From positions 62,001 to 126,000 of the forward strand of contig CALXRC010000001.1 of the NCBI GenBank assembly GCA_944390865.1: DNA of 64,000 bases, written 5' to 3'. Below the pieces are notes generated by a model. It had not been told where the DNA came from and ran no database searches. It was given only the letters and a program-made list of their open reading frames with translations. Numbering within the stretch: the first letter of the stretch is position 1; each line of letters begins with the position of its first letter. The DNA is from an uncultured Spirochaetales bacterium. Its GTDB lineage: Bacteria > Spirochaetota > Spirochaetia > Sphaerochaetales > Sphaerochaetaceae. Shown one piece after another: positions 17,508 to 26,512 of the stretch. Both the position numbers and the translations under genes were made by a program.

Positions 17508-18406
17508 AATTTCTCCTCCCTTTCCCTTCTCTCTTTCCGCTCTTCTATCTCTTTTGCCCGCAGTGCCTTTTTCTTCTGCCTGCGTTCCTTTGCCTCAAAG
17601 GCTTCCTTGTACTTCACAGTAGGTATGAACAGGCGTGCGAAACGCCCTTCTCCCCTGTTCTTGGTATAGAAGAATCCGATGAAGGAAAAGACAACAGCAC
17701 CGATGAAGTTGACAAAGAGATCTTTCATAGTGTCAATCAGCCCGATATCGAGATAGCCGCCGAGTCCCAGACTCGTGCCGTCCTGGAAGTAGACTTCCGC
17801 GATTCCGTCAATTGTGACGACCCTGTTTGACAGCGTCGGATCAAGCTCGACAGTATGTATCGTGTGTATGATTGTGTCTTTCTGCATGTCTGCTCCGAAA
17901 AGCTGGTCTCCAGAGAACTCAAAGAATTCCCAGCAGACAGCGACTGTCATTGAGAAGCAGAAAGCCACAAAGGCCAGGAAAAACGGAGAGAGGGAAAACT
18001 TTATATTGTCATTTCTGTTGAAGATATCGCACAGGCTGAAGCCGACAGCCGCCGCCAGAAAGCCTGTGATCGTATGCAGCATCGTGTCCCAGAAGGGAAC
18101 ATTGATATAATAGGCTCTCAGCTCGCCCAGAATCTCAGCCGCATAGATGAACAGAAGGACGATTATCTCCAGCGTGTCAGGAATATCAATATGCCAGTTT
18201 GTCTCAATAAAGGAGGGAACAAGCATCAGCACAAGCGCCAGCACACAGTAGAAGGCGTTCTCCCAGTCATTGTTCAGAATCTGTGCAATCAGAATAAGCA
18301 CGACTGACAGACGCAGCAGGAAATAGACAGCAAAAAGAGCCTTATGCTCCCTGGCTCTGTCTATGAATCGCGTGTTATGGATTTTATTCCTCTTTGCCAT
18401 AGGCAT
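17504..18406 (-). CDS. Integral membrane protein, DUF2238/YjdF-like
   Basis: A 300-residue protein with about seven membrane segments and a highly charged Lys/Arg/Glu-rich cytoplasmic tail (residues about 265-300, likely helical). The segment pattern WDTMLHTITGFLAAAVGF, then WEFFEFSGDQLFGADMQKD, then DTMKDLFVNFIGAVVFSFIGF follows the layout of DUF2238 (YjdF) proteins, where paired Asp/His and Glu residues are conserved. Function is unknown in that family. A second ATG two codons in is an equally good start. The downstream oxidoreductase overlaps it by four bases. Confidence 0.7.
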   Translation of the reverse strand: MPMAKRNKIHNTRFIDRAREHKALFAVYFLLRLSVVLILIAQILNNDWENAFYCVLALVLMLVPSFIETNWHIDIPDTLEIIVLLFIYAAEILGELRAYYINVPFWDTMLHTITGFLAAAVGFSLCDIFNRNDNIKFSLSPFFLAFVAFCFSMTVAVCWEFFEFSGDQLFGADMQKDTIIHTIHTVELDPTLSNRVVTIDGIAEVYFQDGTSLGLGGYLDIGLIDTMKDLFVNFIGAVVFSFIGFFYTKNRGEGRFARLFIPTVKYKEAFEAKERRQKKKALRAKEIEERKERREREEKL

Positions 18407-18489
18407 ATACTACAGTTTTTTCCTCCTTAATACAAACTCATTTAACAGTTTGTTCAGCTTGTGCTAATATCCCAGCTGAGGAGATTATT

Positions 18490-19800
18490 ATGGATCTGAT
18501 CAACGGATATAAAAATTTTCTTGACAATGGAAAAACTGAAAGGGAATGCATCTCATCAGCTGTCGCAATGGCTGAGGAGAAAGGATTCAGGAATCTTGAC
18601 AGCTGCAGGGAGGCAAAGCCCGGCGACAAAGTCTACATAGTGAACAGCGGGAAGGCTGCAGCCCTCTTCATCATAGGATCAAAGCCTCTTGATGAAGGAA
18701 TACGCTTTGTCACTTCCCATGTCGATTCTCCGAGGCTTGACCTGAAAATGAAGCCGGTCTACGAAAAGGAAGGCCTTGTATACTTCAACACCCATTACTA
18801 TGGAGGAATCAAGAAGTATCAGTGGGTCACTCATCCTCTGGCAATCCACGGAGTTGTCTGCAGGAAGGACGGCTCAAAGGTGACTGTCGTGCTGGGTGAA
18901 GATGAGATGAGTCCTTCCTTCTGCATTTCAGACATCCTGCCTCACATGGCCCAGGAGCAGATGAAGAAGACTGCAGGCGAATTCATCCCCGGCGAGAACC
19001 TTGATCTTGTCATCGGACTGAACCTCAATGCAGATGAAAAGGATGCTGGAAAGAAGAAGATTCTGAACATCATAAGAAAGGAATATGAAATAGAGGAAGA
19101 GGACTTCCTTTCCGCAGAGCTTGAAGTCGTGCCTGCCGGCAGAGCCAGAAGCCTCGGCTTTGACTCTTCAATGGTCATGGCCTATGGACAGGATGACAGG
19201 GTGTGCGCCTACACTTCCCTTCAGGCACTGCTGGATCTTCCTTCTGAGCTGGAAACAACAGCCTGCACACTCCTTGTGGACAAGGAGGAAATCGGTTCTA
19301 CAGGCATGTCAGGAATGGACAGCGAGCTGATTGCGAACCTTGTAAGCGAACTCATGGACAAGTGCGGCCAGTACTCGTCTCTCAGCCTGAGACGCTGCCT
19401 GAAGCAGTCAATGATGCTCTCAAGCGATGTCACAGCAGCCTACGACCCGCTCAATGGGGATCTGTATGACAAAGACAACGCATCAATCATGGGCAAAGGA
19501 GTCTCATTTGAGAAATACACAGGAAGCAGAGGAAAAAGCGGCTCCAGCGACGCAAACCCGGAATTCATCGCCTGGCTCAGAAAGACGCTTGATGAAGCGG
19601 GTGTAAGCTACCAGATGAATGAGATGTCCCGTGTCGATGTCGGCGGCGGCGGAACGATTGCAAAGTTCGCGGCACGCTACGGCATGAATGTCATCGACTG
19701 CGGAGTCTGCGTGCTGTCAATGCACAGCCCCTGGGAAATCACTGCCGTCCATGACATTGAAAGCGCATACAGCGCATATTCCGCCTTCTACAAGGCCTGA
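18490..19800 (+). CDS. M18-family aminopeptidase
   Basis: A 436-residue zinc aminopeptidase of the M18 (aspartyl aminopeptidase) family, cytosolic. The first metal His is in FVTSHVDSPRLDLK, and a typical NTHYYGGIKKYQW stretch follows. The catalytic Glu/metal Glu pair lies in LVDKEEIGSTGMSGMDS, DVTAAYDP resembles the bridging region, and a final His is in GVCVLSMHSPWE. Length fits the family. ATG 18490 follows a GAGGAG-type SD. It cleaves N-terminal residues from peptides; preference for acidic residues is family knowledge, not seen here. Confidence 0.92.
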   Translation: MDLINGYKNFLDNGKTERECISSAVAMAEEKGFRNLDSCREAKPGDKVYIVNSGKAAALFIIGSKPLDEGIRFVTSHVDSPRLDLKMKPVYEKEGLVYFNTHYYGGIKKYQWVTHPLAIHGVVCRKDGSKVTVVLGEDEMSPSFCISDILPHMAQEQMKKTAGEFIPGENLDLVIGLNLNADEKDAGKKKILNIIRKEYEIEEEDFLSAELEVVPAGRARSLGFDSSMVMAYGQDDRVCAYTSLQALLDLPSELETTACTLLVDKEEIGSTGMSGMDSELIANLVSELMDKCGQYSSLSLRRCLKQSMMLSSDVTAAYDPLNGDLYDKDNASIMGKGVSFEKYTGSRGKSGSSDANPEFIAWLRKTLDEAGVSYQMNEMSRVDVGGGGTIAKFAARYGMNVIDCGVCVLSMHSPWEITAVHDIESAYSAYSAFYKA

Positions 19801-19806
19801 AGAATG

Positions 19807-19837
19807 AAAGGCCGTCCCTGCTGCGGGACGGTCTCTT
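19807..19837. terminator. Stem-loop terminator between convergent aminopeptidase and glnN
   Basis: CCGTCCC and GGGACGG form a 7-bp stem (extendable by a G-T pair) with a 6-base loop, flanked by GAAAG and TCTCTTT, so it can serve both convergent genes. Confidence 0.7.
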
Positions 19838-19843
19838 TAATCA

Positions 19844-21934
19844 TCATACATAAAACAGCATCTGTCCGTATGTAGGATAAGGCCAGATCTTTTCGTCGAC
19901 AATCAGTTCCAGACTGTCGCATACTTCCCTTACGCTCTGCATCTGGGAAATCAGGCTGCGCTGGGAGAAATGGGCCAGCTCGCTGCCCTGATAGGCTGAG
20001 GCCTGATGAACAAGCTCGTCAAGCCGGTCAGTCCTGTCAGCAAGCTCATCAGTCAGGACAGACAGTTTCGAGATGCGCTCCAGAGCGCTTCTGCATTCAA
20101 GCTGAGGAATCACGGCCTTTCTGGAAGCCACGCTGCTGCTCAGCTCTGTCATATACCTGTCAACAGCAGGACGGATCTGCTTGTTGACCATGTCGACAAG
20201 AGTCACAGCCTCAATATGGACAGTCTTGCTGTACTCCTCATTGAGGATCTCGTAGCGCGCATGCATCTCAACAGAGTTGAAGATCTTGAAAGATCCGAAA
20301 AGATCAATGTTCTTCTGAAGAAGGAAAGTGTCATAGGCATCAGGAGAACTCTGAAGGTTCAGCAGTCCCCTCTTCTCTGCTTCCCTGATCCATTCAGGCG
20401 CATAGTTGTTCCCGTTGAAGACAATCCTGCGGTGCTCCTTGTATGTCCTTCTCACCAGCTCCTGAACAGCAAGGTTGAAATCCTTTGCGCCCTCAAGCTC
20501 ATTATAGAAATCTCTCAGGGAAGCCGCGACGATTGTGTTAAGAGTCGTGTTCGGATCAGCGACAGAGAACGAGGAACCCAGCATCCTGAACTCAAACTTG
20601 TTTCCTGTGAAGGCGAACGGGCTTGTCCTGTTGCGGTCAGTCGTGTCTTTCGGCACGGGAGGAAGAACGTGCACGCCGAGCTGCATCTGCATCTTGCCCC
20701 TTCCGGCAACAGGGCTGCCGCTTGCCAGTGCTTCCAGAATCTCAGTCAGCTCATCGCCAAGGAACATTGAGATGATGGCAGGCGGCGCCTCAAAGCCTCC
20801 AAGGCGATGATCATTGCCTGCAGAGGCAACGGAAATGCGCAGCAGGTCCTGGTACTCGTCAACCGCTTTAATGACCGCAACAAGGAAAAGCAGGAACTGG
20901 GCATTGTCCTGAGGACTCTCTCCCGGCTCAAGCAGGTTGATCCCCGTATCTGATTTCAGCGACCAGTTGTTGTGTTTTCCAGAACCGTTGAAGCCTGCAA
21001 AGGGCTTCTCATGCAGCAGACAGGCAAAGCCATGCTTTTCTGCCACTTTCTTCATCAGCTCCATTGTCAGCTGGTTCTGGTCAACGGCGACATTGGTCGT
21101 CGTGAAGACAGGAGCAAGCTCATGCTGGCAGGGGGCGACTTCATTGTGGCTGGTCTTGGCGTAGATTCCAAGCTTCCACAGCTGCCTGTCCAGATCTTTC
21201 ATGTAGGCAGAAACGCGCGTTCTCAATGCACCGAAGTAATGATCCTCAAGTTCCTGCCCCTTTGGACTTCTCGCTCCGATAAGCGTGCGTCCTGTGTATA
21301 TGAGATCCTTTCTCCTCTCATAGTCTTTCTTGTCAATCAGGAAGTATTCCTGCTCGGCGCCGACAGTGGTTATCACGCGCTTTACGTCAGTCTTGCCGAA
21401 AAGATGCAGGATCTTGACAGCTTCCTCGCTCAGGGCCTCCATGCTTCTCAGCAGCGGAGTCTTCTTGTCCAGAACCTCACCGGAAAAAGAACAGAAGGCG
21501 GTAGGAATGCACAGTGTCTCATCCTTGATGAAGGCATAGCTTGTCGGATCCCAGGCTGTATAGCCGCGGGCCTCAAACGTGGCCCTTATCCCGCCGGAAG
21601 GGAAACTTGAAGCATCGGGCTCACCCTTGATCAGCTCTTTGCCGCTGAACTCCATGATGACCCTGCCGCCGCCGGCAGGGTTGATGAAGGCCTCATGCTT
21701 TTCCGCAGTGATGCCTGTCATGGGCTGGAACCAGTGGGTATAATGTGTGGCTCCATTCTCAAGAGCCCAGGTCTTCATCGCATGGGCCACCCCGTTTGCA
21801 ATGTTGATATCAAGATCCTTGCCCTCTGCAATAGTCTTCTTGAGCTGACGGTAAATATCCTTTGGCAGACGAAGCCTCATCTCCTCATCGTTAAACACCA
21901 TGCAGCCGAAGTAAGCACTCACATCTTCACTCAT
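19844..21934 (-). CDS. glnN: Glutamine synthetase type III
   Basis: A 696-residue GSIII, which makes glutamine from glutamate, ammonia and ATP as a large oligomer. It has the family N-terminus (FGCMVFNDEEMRLRLPKDIYRQLK), HYTHWFQPMTG, FINPAGGGRVIMEFSGKELIKGEPDASSFPSGG, GAEQEYFLID (metal-binding Glu), NEVAPCQHELAPVF, KPFAGFNGSGKHNNWSL and NRTSPFAFTGNKFEFRMLGSS. The length matches GSIII (about 700) and is far beyond type I. ATG 21934 follows AGGAGGGCTT. It is transcribed away from the RND efflux operon; the shared 284-base interval contains inverted repeats (see 22121-22156). A nitrogen-source role is expected. Confidence 0.96.
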   Translation of the reverse strand: MSEDVSAYFGCMVFNDEEMRLRLPKDIYRQLKKTIAEGKDLDINIANGVAHAMKTWALENGATHYTHWFQPMTGITAEKHEAFINPAGGGRVIMEFSGKELIKGEPDASSFPSGGIRATFEARGYTAWDPTSYAFIKDETLCIPTAFCSFSGEVLDKKTPLLRSMEALSEEAVKILHLFGKTDVKRVITTVGAEQEYFLIDKKDYERRKDLIYTGRTLIGARSPKGQELEDHYFGALRTRVSAYMKDLDRQLWKLGIYAKTSHNEVAPCQHELAPVFTTTNVAVDQNQLTMELMKKVAEKHGFACLLHEKPFAGFNGSGKHNNWSLKSDTGINLLEPGESPQDNAQFLLFLVAVIKAVDEYQDLLRISVASAGNDHRLGGFEAPPAIISMFLGDELTEILEALASGSPVAGRGKMQMQLGVHVLPPVPKDTTDRNRTSPFAFTGNKFEFRMLGSSFSVADPNTTLNTIVAASLRDFYNELEGAKDFNLAVQELVRRTYKEHRRIVFNGNNYAPEWIREAEKRGLLNLQSSPDAYDTFLLQKNIDLFGSFKIFNSVEMHARYEILNEEYSKTVHIEAVTLVDMVNKQIRPAVDRYMTELSSSVASRKAVIPQLECRSALERISKLSVLTDELADRTDRLDELVHQASAYQGSELAHFSQRSLISQMQSVREVCDSLELIVDEKIWPYPTYGQMLFYV

Positions 21935-22120
21935 AAGCCCTCCTGATGAATGACAGAGAGAACTTTAGCAAAACATTGCAGAATATGGAATAATACAGGG
22001 CAAGAGACCAGAATGAAACGCAGCTGAGGCATCAGATGGAACTAATTGTTTCCAGACAAAGGAAATGAACGGAGGCAAAGGCGAAAACGAACAAAAGGCA
22101 GCCGCATTGCTGTCTATCTC

Positions 22121-22156
22121 AAAATCAGACATATCTGTCATTTTTTGTCTGATTTT
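22121..22156. promoter_or_regulatory. 10-bp inverted repeat in the glnN/RND divergent region
   Basis: AAAATCAGAC (22121-22130) and GTCTGATTTT (22147-22156) are perfect inverted copies 16 bases apart, and a related GTCAGAC occurs at 22168-22174. It may be an operator for the efflux operon or glnN, or a stem-loop in the leader. No dedicated regulator gene is adjacent. Confidence 0.45.
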
Positions 22157-22172
22157 AGTCAAATGTCGTCAG

Positions 22173-22220
22173 ACTTTGCCATATTCTTTGCGCTTCCAGC
22201 TTTATTATACTTTGCCATAT
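22173..22220 (+). repeat. 12-bp direct repeat, second copy overlapping the RND adaptor start codon
   Basis: ACTTTGCCATAT occurs at 22173-22184 and again at 22209-22220. The second copy includes the first two bases of the start codon of the adaptor gene, where no Shine-Dalgarno sequence is visible. It may be a regulator-binding pair. Confidence 0.45.
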
Positions 22221-23280
22221 GACTGAAAAACGCAGATCTTTAATAAAACGTGCTTTGAAATATCTTGTATTCATTATCCTCATCGCTGCAGCTGCAGCCG
22301 GTCTGAAACTCTTTTTTGATTCCAGAACCGTGACCACCTACACTGCTCCGCTGAGCAGTGTTGCAGTGATCCGGGCGGAGGAGAGAGACCTTGCCGCCTC
22401 GGCAAGTTTCTCCGGCTATATTGAATCGCAGGCGATGATCCCTGTCATTCCCTTTGTGCAGGGAACAATCACCTCCTTTGACATTGAGGCCGGCGATGCC
22501 GTGCAGAAGGATCAGGTCATAGCCCAGATCGACAAAGAACCTTACCTGCTGCAGGAAGCCCAGGCACAGGCGGCCGCAAGCACATACCAGAGTTCGTACG
22601 ACAGACTGGTTCAGTTGCAGCAGGTGCAGGCCGCAACTCAGCAGGATGCTGACACCATGCGCGGCCAGCTGGATGCGGCTAATGCGCAGCTTGAGCTGGC
22701 GCAGCTCCAGCTTTCATACACTGATGTGAAGGCGCCTGCCTCAGGCACTGTCATCATGACAAATCAGACAGCCGGAGACATTGCAAACAGCCAGACCCCG
22801 CTGGCAGTCATTGCGGATACAGACAATCTCGTGATGAACATACGGGTTCCTGAGCGTTACTACCAGATTTTCAGGAAACATGAAGATGAACTTGAAATAA
22901 GGGTGTACAGCAGTGATGCAGGAGCTGAGACAACGGCACAGCTTGTCTCAATCGCTCCGTATATTGACCCCGCATCAAAGTCCTTCGTGATGAAAGTGCG
23001 TCTGGATGATCCGGCTCCCTTCACCATCGGAATGTATGTCAGGGCCGAGGTAGTCTACCAGCATTACAGCAGCGTAATGGCGCTGCCTGAGCGCGTGATG
23101 AAGTCCGACGGCTCAATCTACTATGTGGAGGACAGCACAGCCCGCTACATCGCTCCCGCGGACAGAATCCATGCAGACGGCTGGTTCATAGCACCTGAGG
23201 GATTTGAAAACAGGCTCTTCGTCATTGAAGGACAGAATTCCATTCTGGACGGAGAGAGCGTCGTGATCAGGGAGAATTAA
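22219..23280 (+). CDS. RND efflux periplasmic adaptor (membrane fusion protein)
   Basis: A 353-residue HlyD/AcrA-type adaptor joining the inner-membrane pump to the TolC channel. One N-terminal membrane anchor (residues 13-30) replaces a lipobox. It is followed by a beta-barrel/lipoyl half (YIESQAMIPVIPFVQGTITSFDIEAGDAVQKDQVIAQID), a short coiled-coil hairpin rich in Gln and Ala (residues about 110-165), and the second lipoyl half YTDVKAPASGTVIMTNQTAGDIAN. The start ATG has no recognisable SD, which is unusual in this window. The pump gene begins one base after its stop, giving a classic adaptor-pump-channel operon. Confidence 0.92.
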   Translation: MTEKRRSLIKRALKYLVFIILIAAAAAGLKLFFDSRTVTTYTAPLSSVAVIRAEERDLAASASFSGYIESQAMIPVIPFVQGTITSFDIEAGDAVQKDQVIAQIDKEPYLLQEAQAQAAASTYQSSYDRLVQLQQVQAATQQDADTMRGQLDAANAQLELAQLQLSYTDVKAPASGTVIMTNQTAGDIANSQTPLAVIADTDNLVMNIRVPERYYQIFRKHEDELEIRVYSSDAGAETTAQLVSIAPYIDPASKSFVMKVRLDDPAPFTIGMYVRAEVVYQHYSSVMALPERVMKSDGSIYYVEDSTARYIAPADRIHADGWFIAPEGFENRLFVIEGQNSILDGESVVIREN

Positions 23281-23281
23281 A

Positions 23282-26200
23282 GTGAAAAGCGCACGTATCG
23301 CAGTAAGACATCCTGTCTATATCACGATGATTCTCATCGCCCTGATCCTTTTCGGCCTGCTTTCTCTGGGAAGCATGAACATCGAATTTGTCAGCGGCGT
23401 CAACATGCCTCAGATCATTGTCTACGCAGTCTATCCCGGAGCCAGCGCAGAGCAGGTTGAGAGCGATGTCATCGACATACTGGAGGAGAACTTCGCAACG
23501 CTTCCCAATTTCAGCTCCATGACGAGCAATGCCTACTCAAGCGTAGGCGTTGTCCAGGTTTCATTTGCAGATGGAGTTGATGCCTATGACATGCTGGATG
23601 AAGTGCGGAACAGAATAAATGAGATGTCTGACGATCTTCCCAGCAGCCTGCAGGGTGATCCCATTGCGCTTGTAGGCGGCACAGACATGCTGCCGATCTT
23701 CACCTTCTCCGTTGAGGGAGGCAGCGATCTGGCCGGCACCACAGCCTATGTGAATGACACCCTTGTTCCGCTCATCACACAGATTGAAGGTGTCAGCAGC
23801 GTCAGCGTCACAGGAGGCAGCGAAAGAGAAGTCGTGATCACGCTGGACACAGACCAGCTGGCAGCAAAGAACATCAGTCCGCTGGCAGTCTATCAGGTGC
23901 TGGGCTACTCGAACACAAACATCCCGCTGGACATGACAACCTACGAAGGAAAGAACTCTTCTCTGCGCTTTGATGCCCAGTACAAGAGTCTGGATGAGAT
24001 CAGGAACCTGACAGTAGGAGCCTCAGCCGACGGACAGGTGATCAGGCTCGGGGATGTCGCGGCAGTTGAGCTTGCCGCCAGAGAGCCGGACACAGTTGTC
24101 AAGAATGATGGAAAGAGCATTGTGCTCGTGGATGTCAGCAAGCGGAGCGACGGCAACACAATGACGATCACGTCAACAGTAAAGGACATCCTGGCAGAAC
24201 AGGAAGCCCTGATGAACGGAGCTGTCCACTTCAACACAATCGGAGACGACTCGAGGACAATCAGCGCTTCCCTGTCAACAGTAATCAACTCAGGCATCAT
24301 GGGAGTTATTGTTGCTGTTCTTGTCATCTTCCTCATACTCGGCAACATACAGGCAACGCTGACAATCGCAATTTCAATGCCGCTTTCCATCTTCTTCACT
24401 TTCATAGCAATGAAGGTCAGCGGCATCACAATAAGCCTGATGAGCATTTCAGGCCTGGTCGTTGCCCTGGGAGCAATAGTTGACGGCTCGATCGTCATGC
24501 TCGAACAGATATACAAGCACTGGCAGACAAAGCAGGACGGACGTTTCCTGTACACAGTCAACCAGAGCATATTCAAGGGTGCTGACGAAGTCGGAGTCTC
24601 CATTCTGGGCTCCGCAGTCACGACAATCATCGTCTTTATCCCTATCCTCTTCGTCGGCGGTCTGGGCGGCCAGATCATGCATGATGTCGCACTGACCTTC
24701 ATGTATGCCCTCACCGCTTCCTGCATTGTTGCGCTTGTAATCATTCCATACCTGCTGAAGAAGCTTCTGAAGGAAGAAGACAGAAAGATCACTGACAATG
24801 TGATCACCAGGACGATGGATAAAATCACAGCGGTATACGGCAGGGGCGTCAGCTGGGTTCTGAAGAACAGAAAATTCGTCATTGCGATCTCAATTGCAGT
24901 GCTTGTCCTTACAGTCTGGGCCGTAATGCAGCTCGGCGTGGCTTTCATTCCATCCACAGACAACAGCGAGTTCTATGTGAACCTCTACTTCCCTTCCAGC
25001 AATACAATGGAAGAGACAGAAGCCAGGCTGGATGAGGCCGAAGCTTACATCAGGCAGGTCATTCCGGAACTGCAGACAGTCGTCACCACAACAGGCCAGA
25101 CAAGCGGACTGAGCTTCAATTCAAGTTCATCCAACGGTTCTATCCGCGTGATTCTGCCTCCTGTCAGCGAAAGGTCTGAGGACAGGGATGTCCACACTCT
25201 GATGAATGAGACAAAGAGAGTGCTTGATGAGAACATGACAGACTGCGAGGTTGAAGTCCTCAACGGCGGCTTTGACAACCTGGTAAGCTATGTCACCGGC
25301 GGCGGAGGCTACGGAATTACGCTTGAGGGCGAGGATCTTTCTGCAGTCTATGCAGAAGCAGAGAGGATCAAGAACTATCTGCTTACGGATCCGGAGGTCC
25401 TCTCTGTGGCCATGGATTCCTCATATGACTCATATTCAGCCGTCATTCAGGCAAGCAATGACCTGCTCTCCTCTGCAGGCCTGACAGGATATGAGGCCGG
25501 CACAACGACTGCAATCCTGTTCAACGGAATGGACAGCGGCATATTCACAGATCCTGCAACAGGAGAACGCTATGATATCAGGCTTGAAAGCGACCTGATG
25601 GGCAGTGAAATGACTCAGGACGTGCTGAACAACCTCTTTGTGACGACACAGACAGGCAGCACAATCAGCTATGCCTCCCTGTCTGATCTCGTGGTTGAGA
25701 ACACGATCAGCCAGATAAACCATACAGACAGGGCCAGCACGATCAGTCTGAATGCCGCCATCACTGAAGAGGATTCTTCAAGAATCAGGAACAGGCTCTA
25801 TGATTACCTTGACCAGTATCCGCTGGCAGACGGCGTAACAATGCAGGCTGGAGGCGTCAGTTCCCTTATTCAGGACATCATGTGGCCTATCATAGGTGCG
25901 ATGCTGATCGGCTTCTTCCTCGTATTTGCAGTCATGGTCTTCCAGTTTGAGCGCTTTGATCAGCCTATCATCGTCATGCTCACCATTCCGTTCTGCTTTA
26001 TCGGAATCGCAATAGGACTGCTTGCCTTCGGCTCCACGCTGAATCTGCTCTCAATGCTCGGAGTCATCACTCTGGGAGGCACTGCCGTCAACAACGGAAT
26101 CATCCTGTTCGACTATACGAACATGACAATGAAGCGCAAGAGGACCGCGGCTGTTCAGAATGCAGGCATCACGGTTGACGAGGATACAGTCCTGACAGGC

Positions 26201-26512
26201 CGTCTTGACTACGAGAGCGAGAGGAACATTCTGAGAGACTCTATCGTGGAATCTGCAATGAACAGGCTCAAGTCAATTCTCATGACAACACTCACGACAA
26301 TGATGGGCGTCGTTCCTATGGCTGTCGCTTCAGGAGAAGGCAGCGAAATATATGCATCAATCGGACAGGCAATCGCAGGAGGCCTTTTCGCAACCACAGT
26401 CATATCACTCTTTGTGCTGCCCGTCATTTACTACACTCTTGAACGCAGAAAGATCAGGAAGGCATACAACAAGAACAGAAAGAGTGTCAAAGCAATGGAG
26501 GTAAAAGCATGA
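23282..26512 (+). CDS. RND-family efflux pump, inner-membrane transporter
   Basis: A 1076-residue proton-driven AcrB/MMPL-like HAE transporter with the duplicated 6+6 helix layout. N-terminal helix VYITMILIALILFGLLSLG is followed by a porter domain (residues about 35-330). TM4 carries LVVALGAIVDGSIVMLEQ, keeping one relay Asp where AcrB has a DD pair. A second porter domain spans about 560-850 and the C-terminal helices include ITLGGTAVNNGIILFDY. The GTG start is one base after the adaptor stop. It likely exports lipophilic compounds or drugs; the substrate cannot be deduced. Confidence 0.94.
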   Translation: MKSARIAVRHPVYITMILIALILFGLLSLGSMNIEFVSGVNMPQIIVYAVYPGASAEQVESDVIDILEENFATLPNFSSMTSNAYSSVGVVQVSFADGVDAYDMLDEVRNRINEMSDDLPSSLQGDPIALVGGTDMLPIFTFSVEGGSDLAGTTAYVNDTLVPLITQIEGVSSVSVTGGSEREVVITLDTDQLAAKNISPLAVYQVLGYSNTNIPLDMTTYEGKNSSLRFDAQYKSLDEIRNLTVGASADGQVIRLGDVAAVELAAREPDTVVKNDGKSIVLVDVSKRSDGNTMTITSTVKDILAEQEALMNGAVHFNTIGDDSRTISASLSTVINSGIMGVIVAVLVIFLILGNIQATLTIAISMPLSIFFTFIAMKVSGITISLMSISGLVVALGAIVDGSIVMLEQIYKHWQTKQDGRFLYTVNQSIFKGADEVGVSILGSAVTTIIVFIPILFVGGLGGQIMHDVALTFMYALTASCIVALVIIPYLLKKLLKEEDRKITDNVITRTMDKITAVYGRGVSWVLKNRKFVIAISIAVLVLTVWAVMQLGVAFIPSTDNSEFYVNLYFPSSNTMEETEARLDEAEAYIRQVIPELQTVVTTTGQTSGLSFNSSSSNGSIRVILPPVSERSEDRDVHTLMNETKRVLDENMTDCEVEVLNGGFDNLVSYVTGGGGYGITLEGEDLSAVYAEAERIKNYLLTDPEVLSVAMDSSYDSYSAVIQASNDLLSSAGLTGYEAGTTTAILFNGMDSGIFTDPATGERYDIRLESDLMGSEMTQDVLNNLFVTTQTGSTISYASLSDLVVENTISQINHTDRASTISLNAAITEEDSSRIRNRLYDYLDQYPLADGVTMQAGGVSSLIQDIMWPIIGAMLIGFFLVFAVMVFQFERFDQPIIVMLTIPFCFIGIAIGLLAFGSTLNLLSMLGVITLGGTAVNNGIILFDYTNMTMKRKRTAAVQNAGITVDEDTVLTGRLDYESERNILRDSIVESAMNRLKSILMTTLTTMMGVVPMAVASGEGSEIYASIGQAIAGGLFATTVISLFVLPVIYYTLERRKIRKAYNKNRKSVKAMEVKA

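Noticed and set aside
23941-24963. Long frame on the minus strand inside the RND pump
   Set aside because: Shadow of the well-supported pump gene; Thr/Ser-rich, low complexity, no start context.
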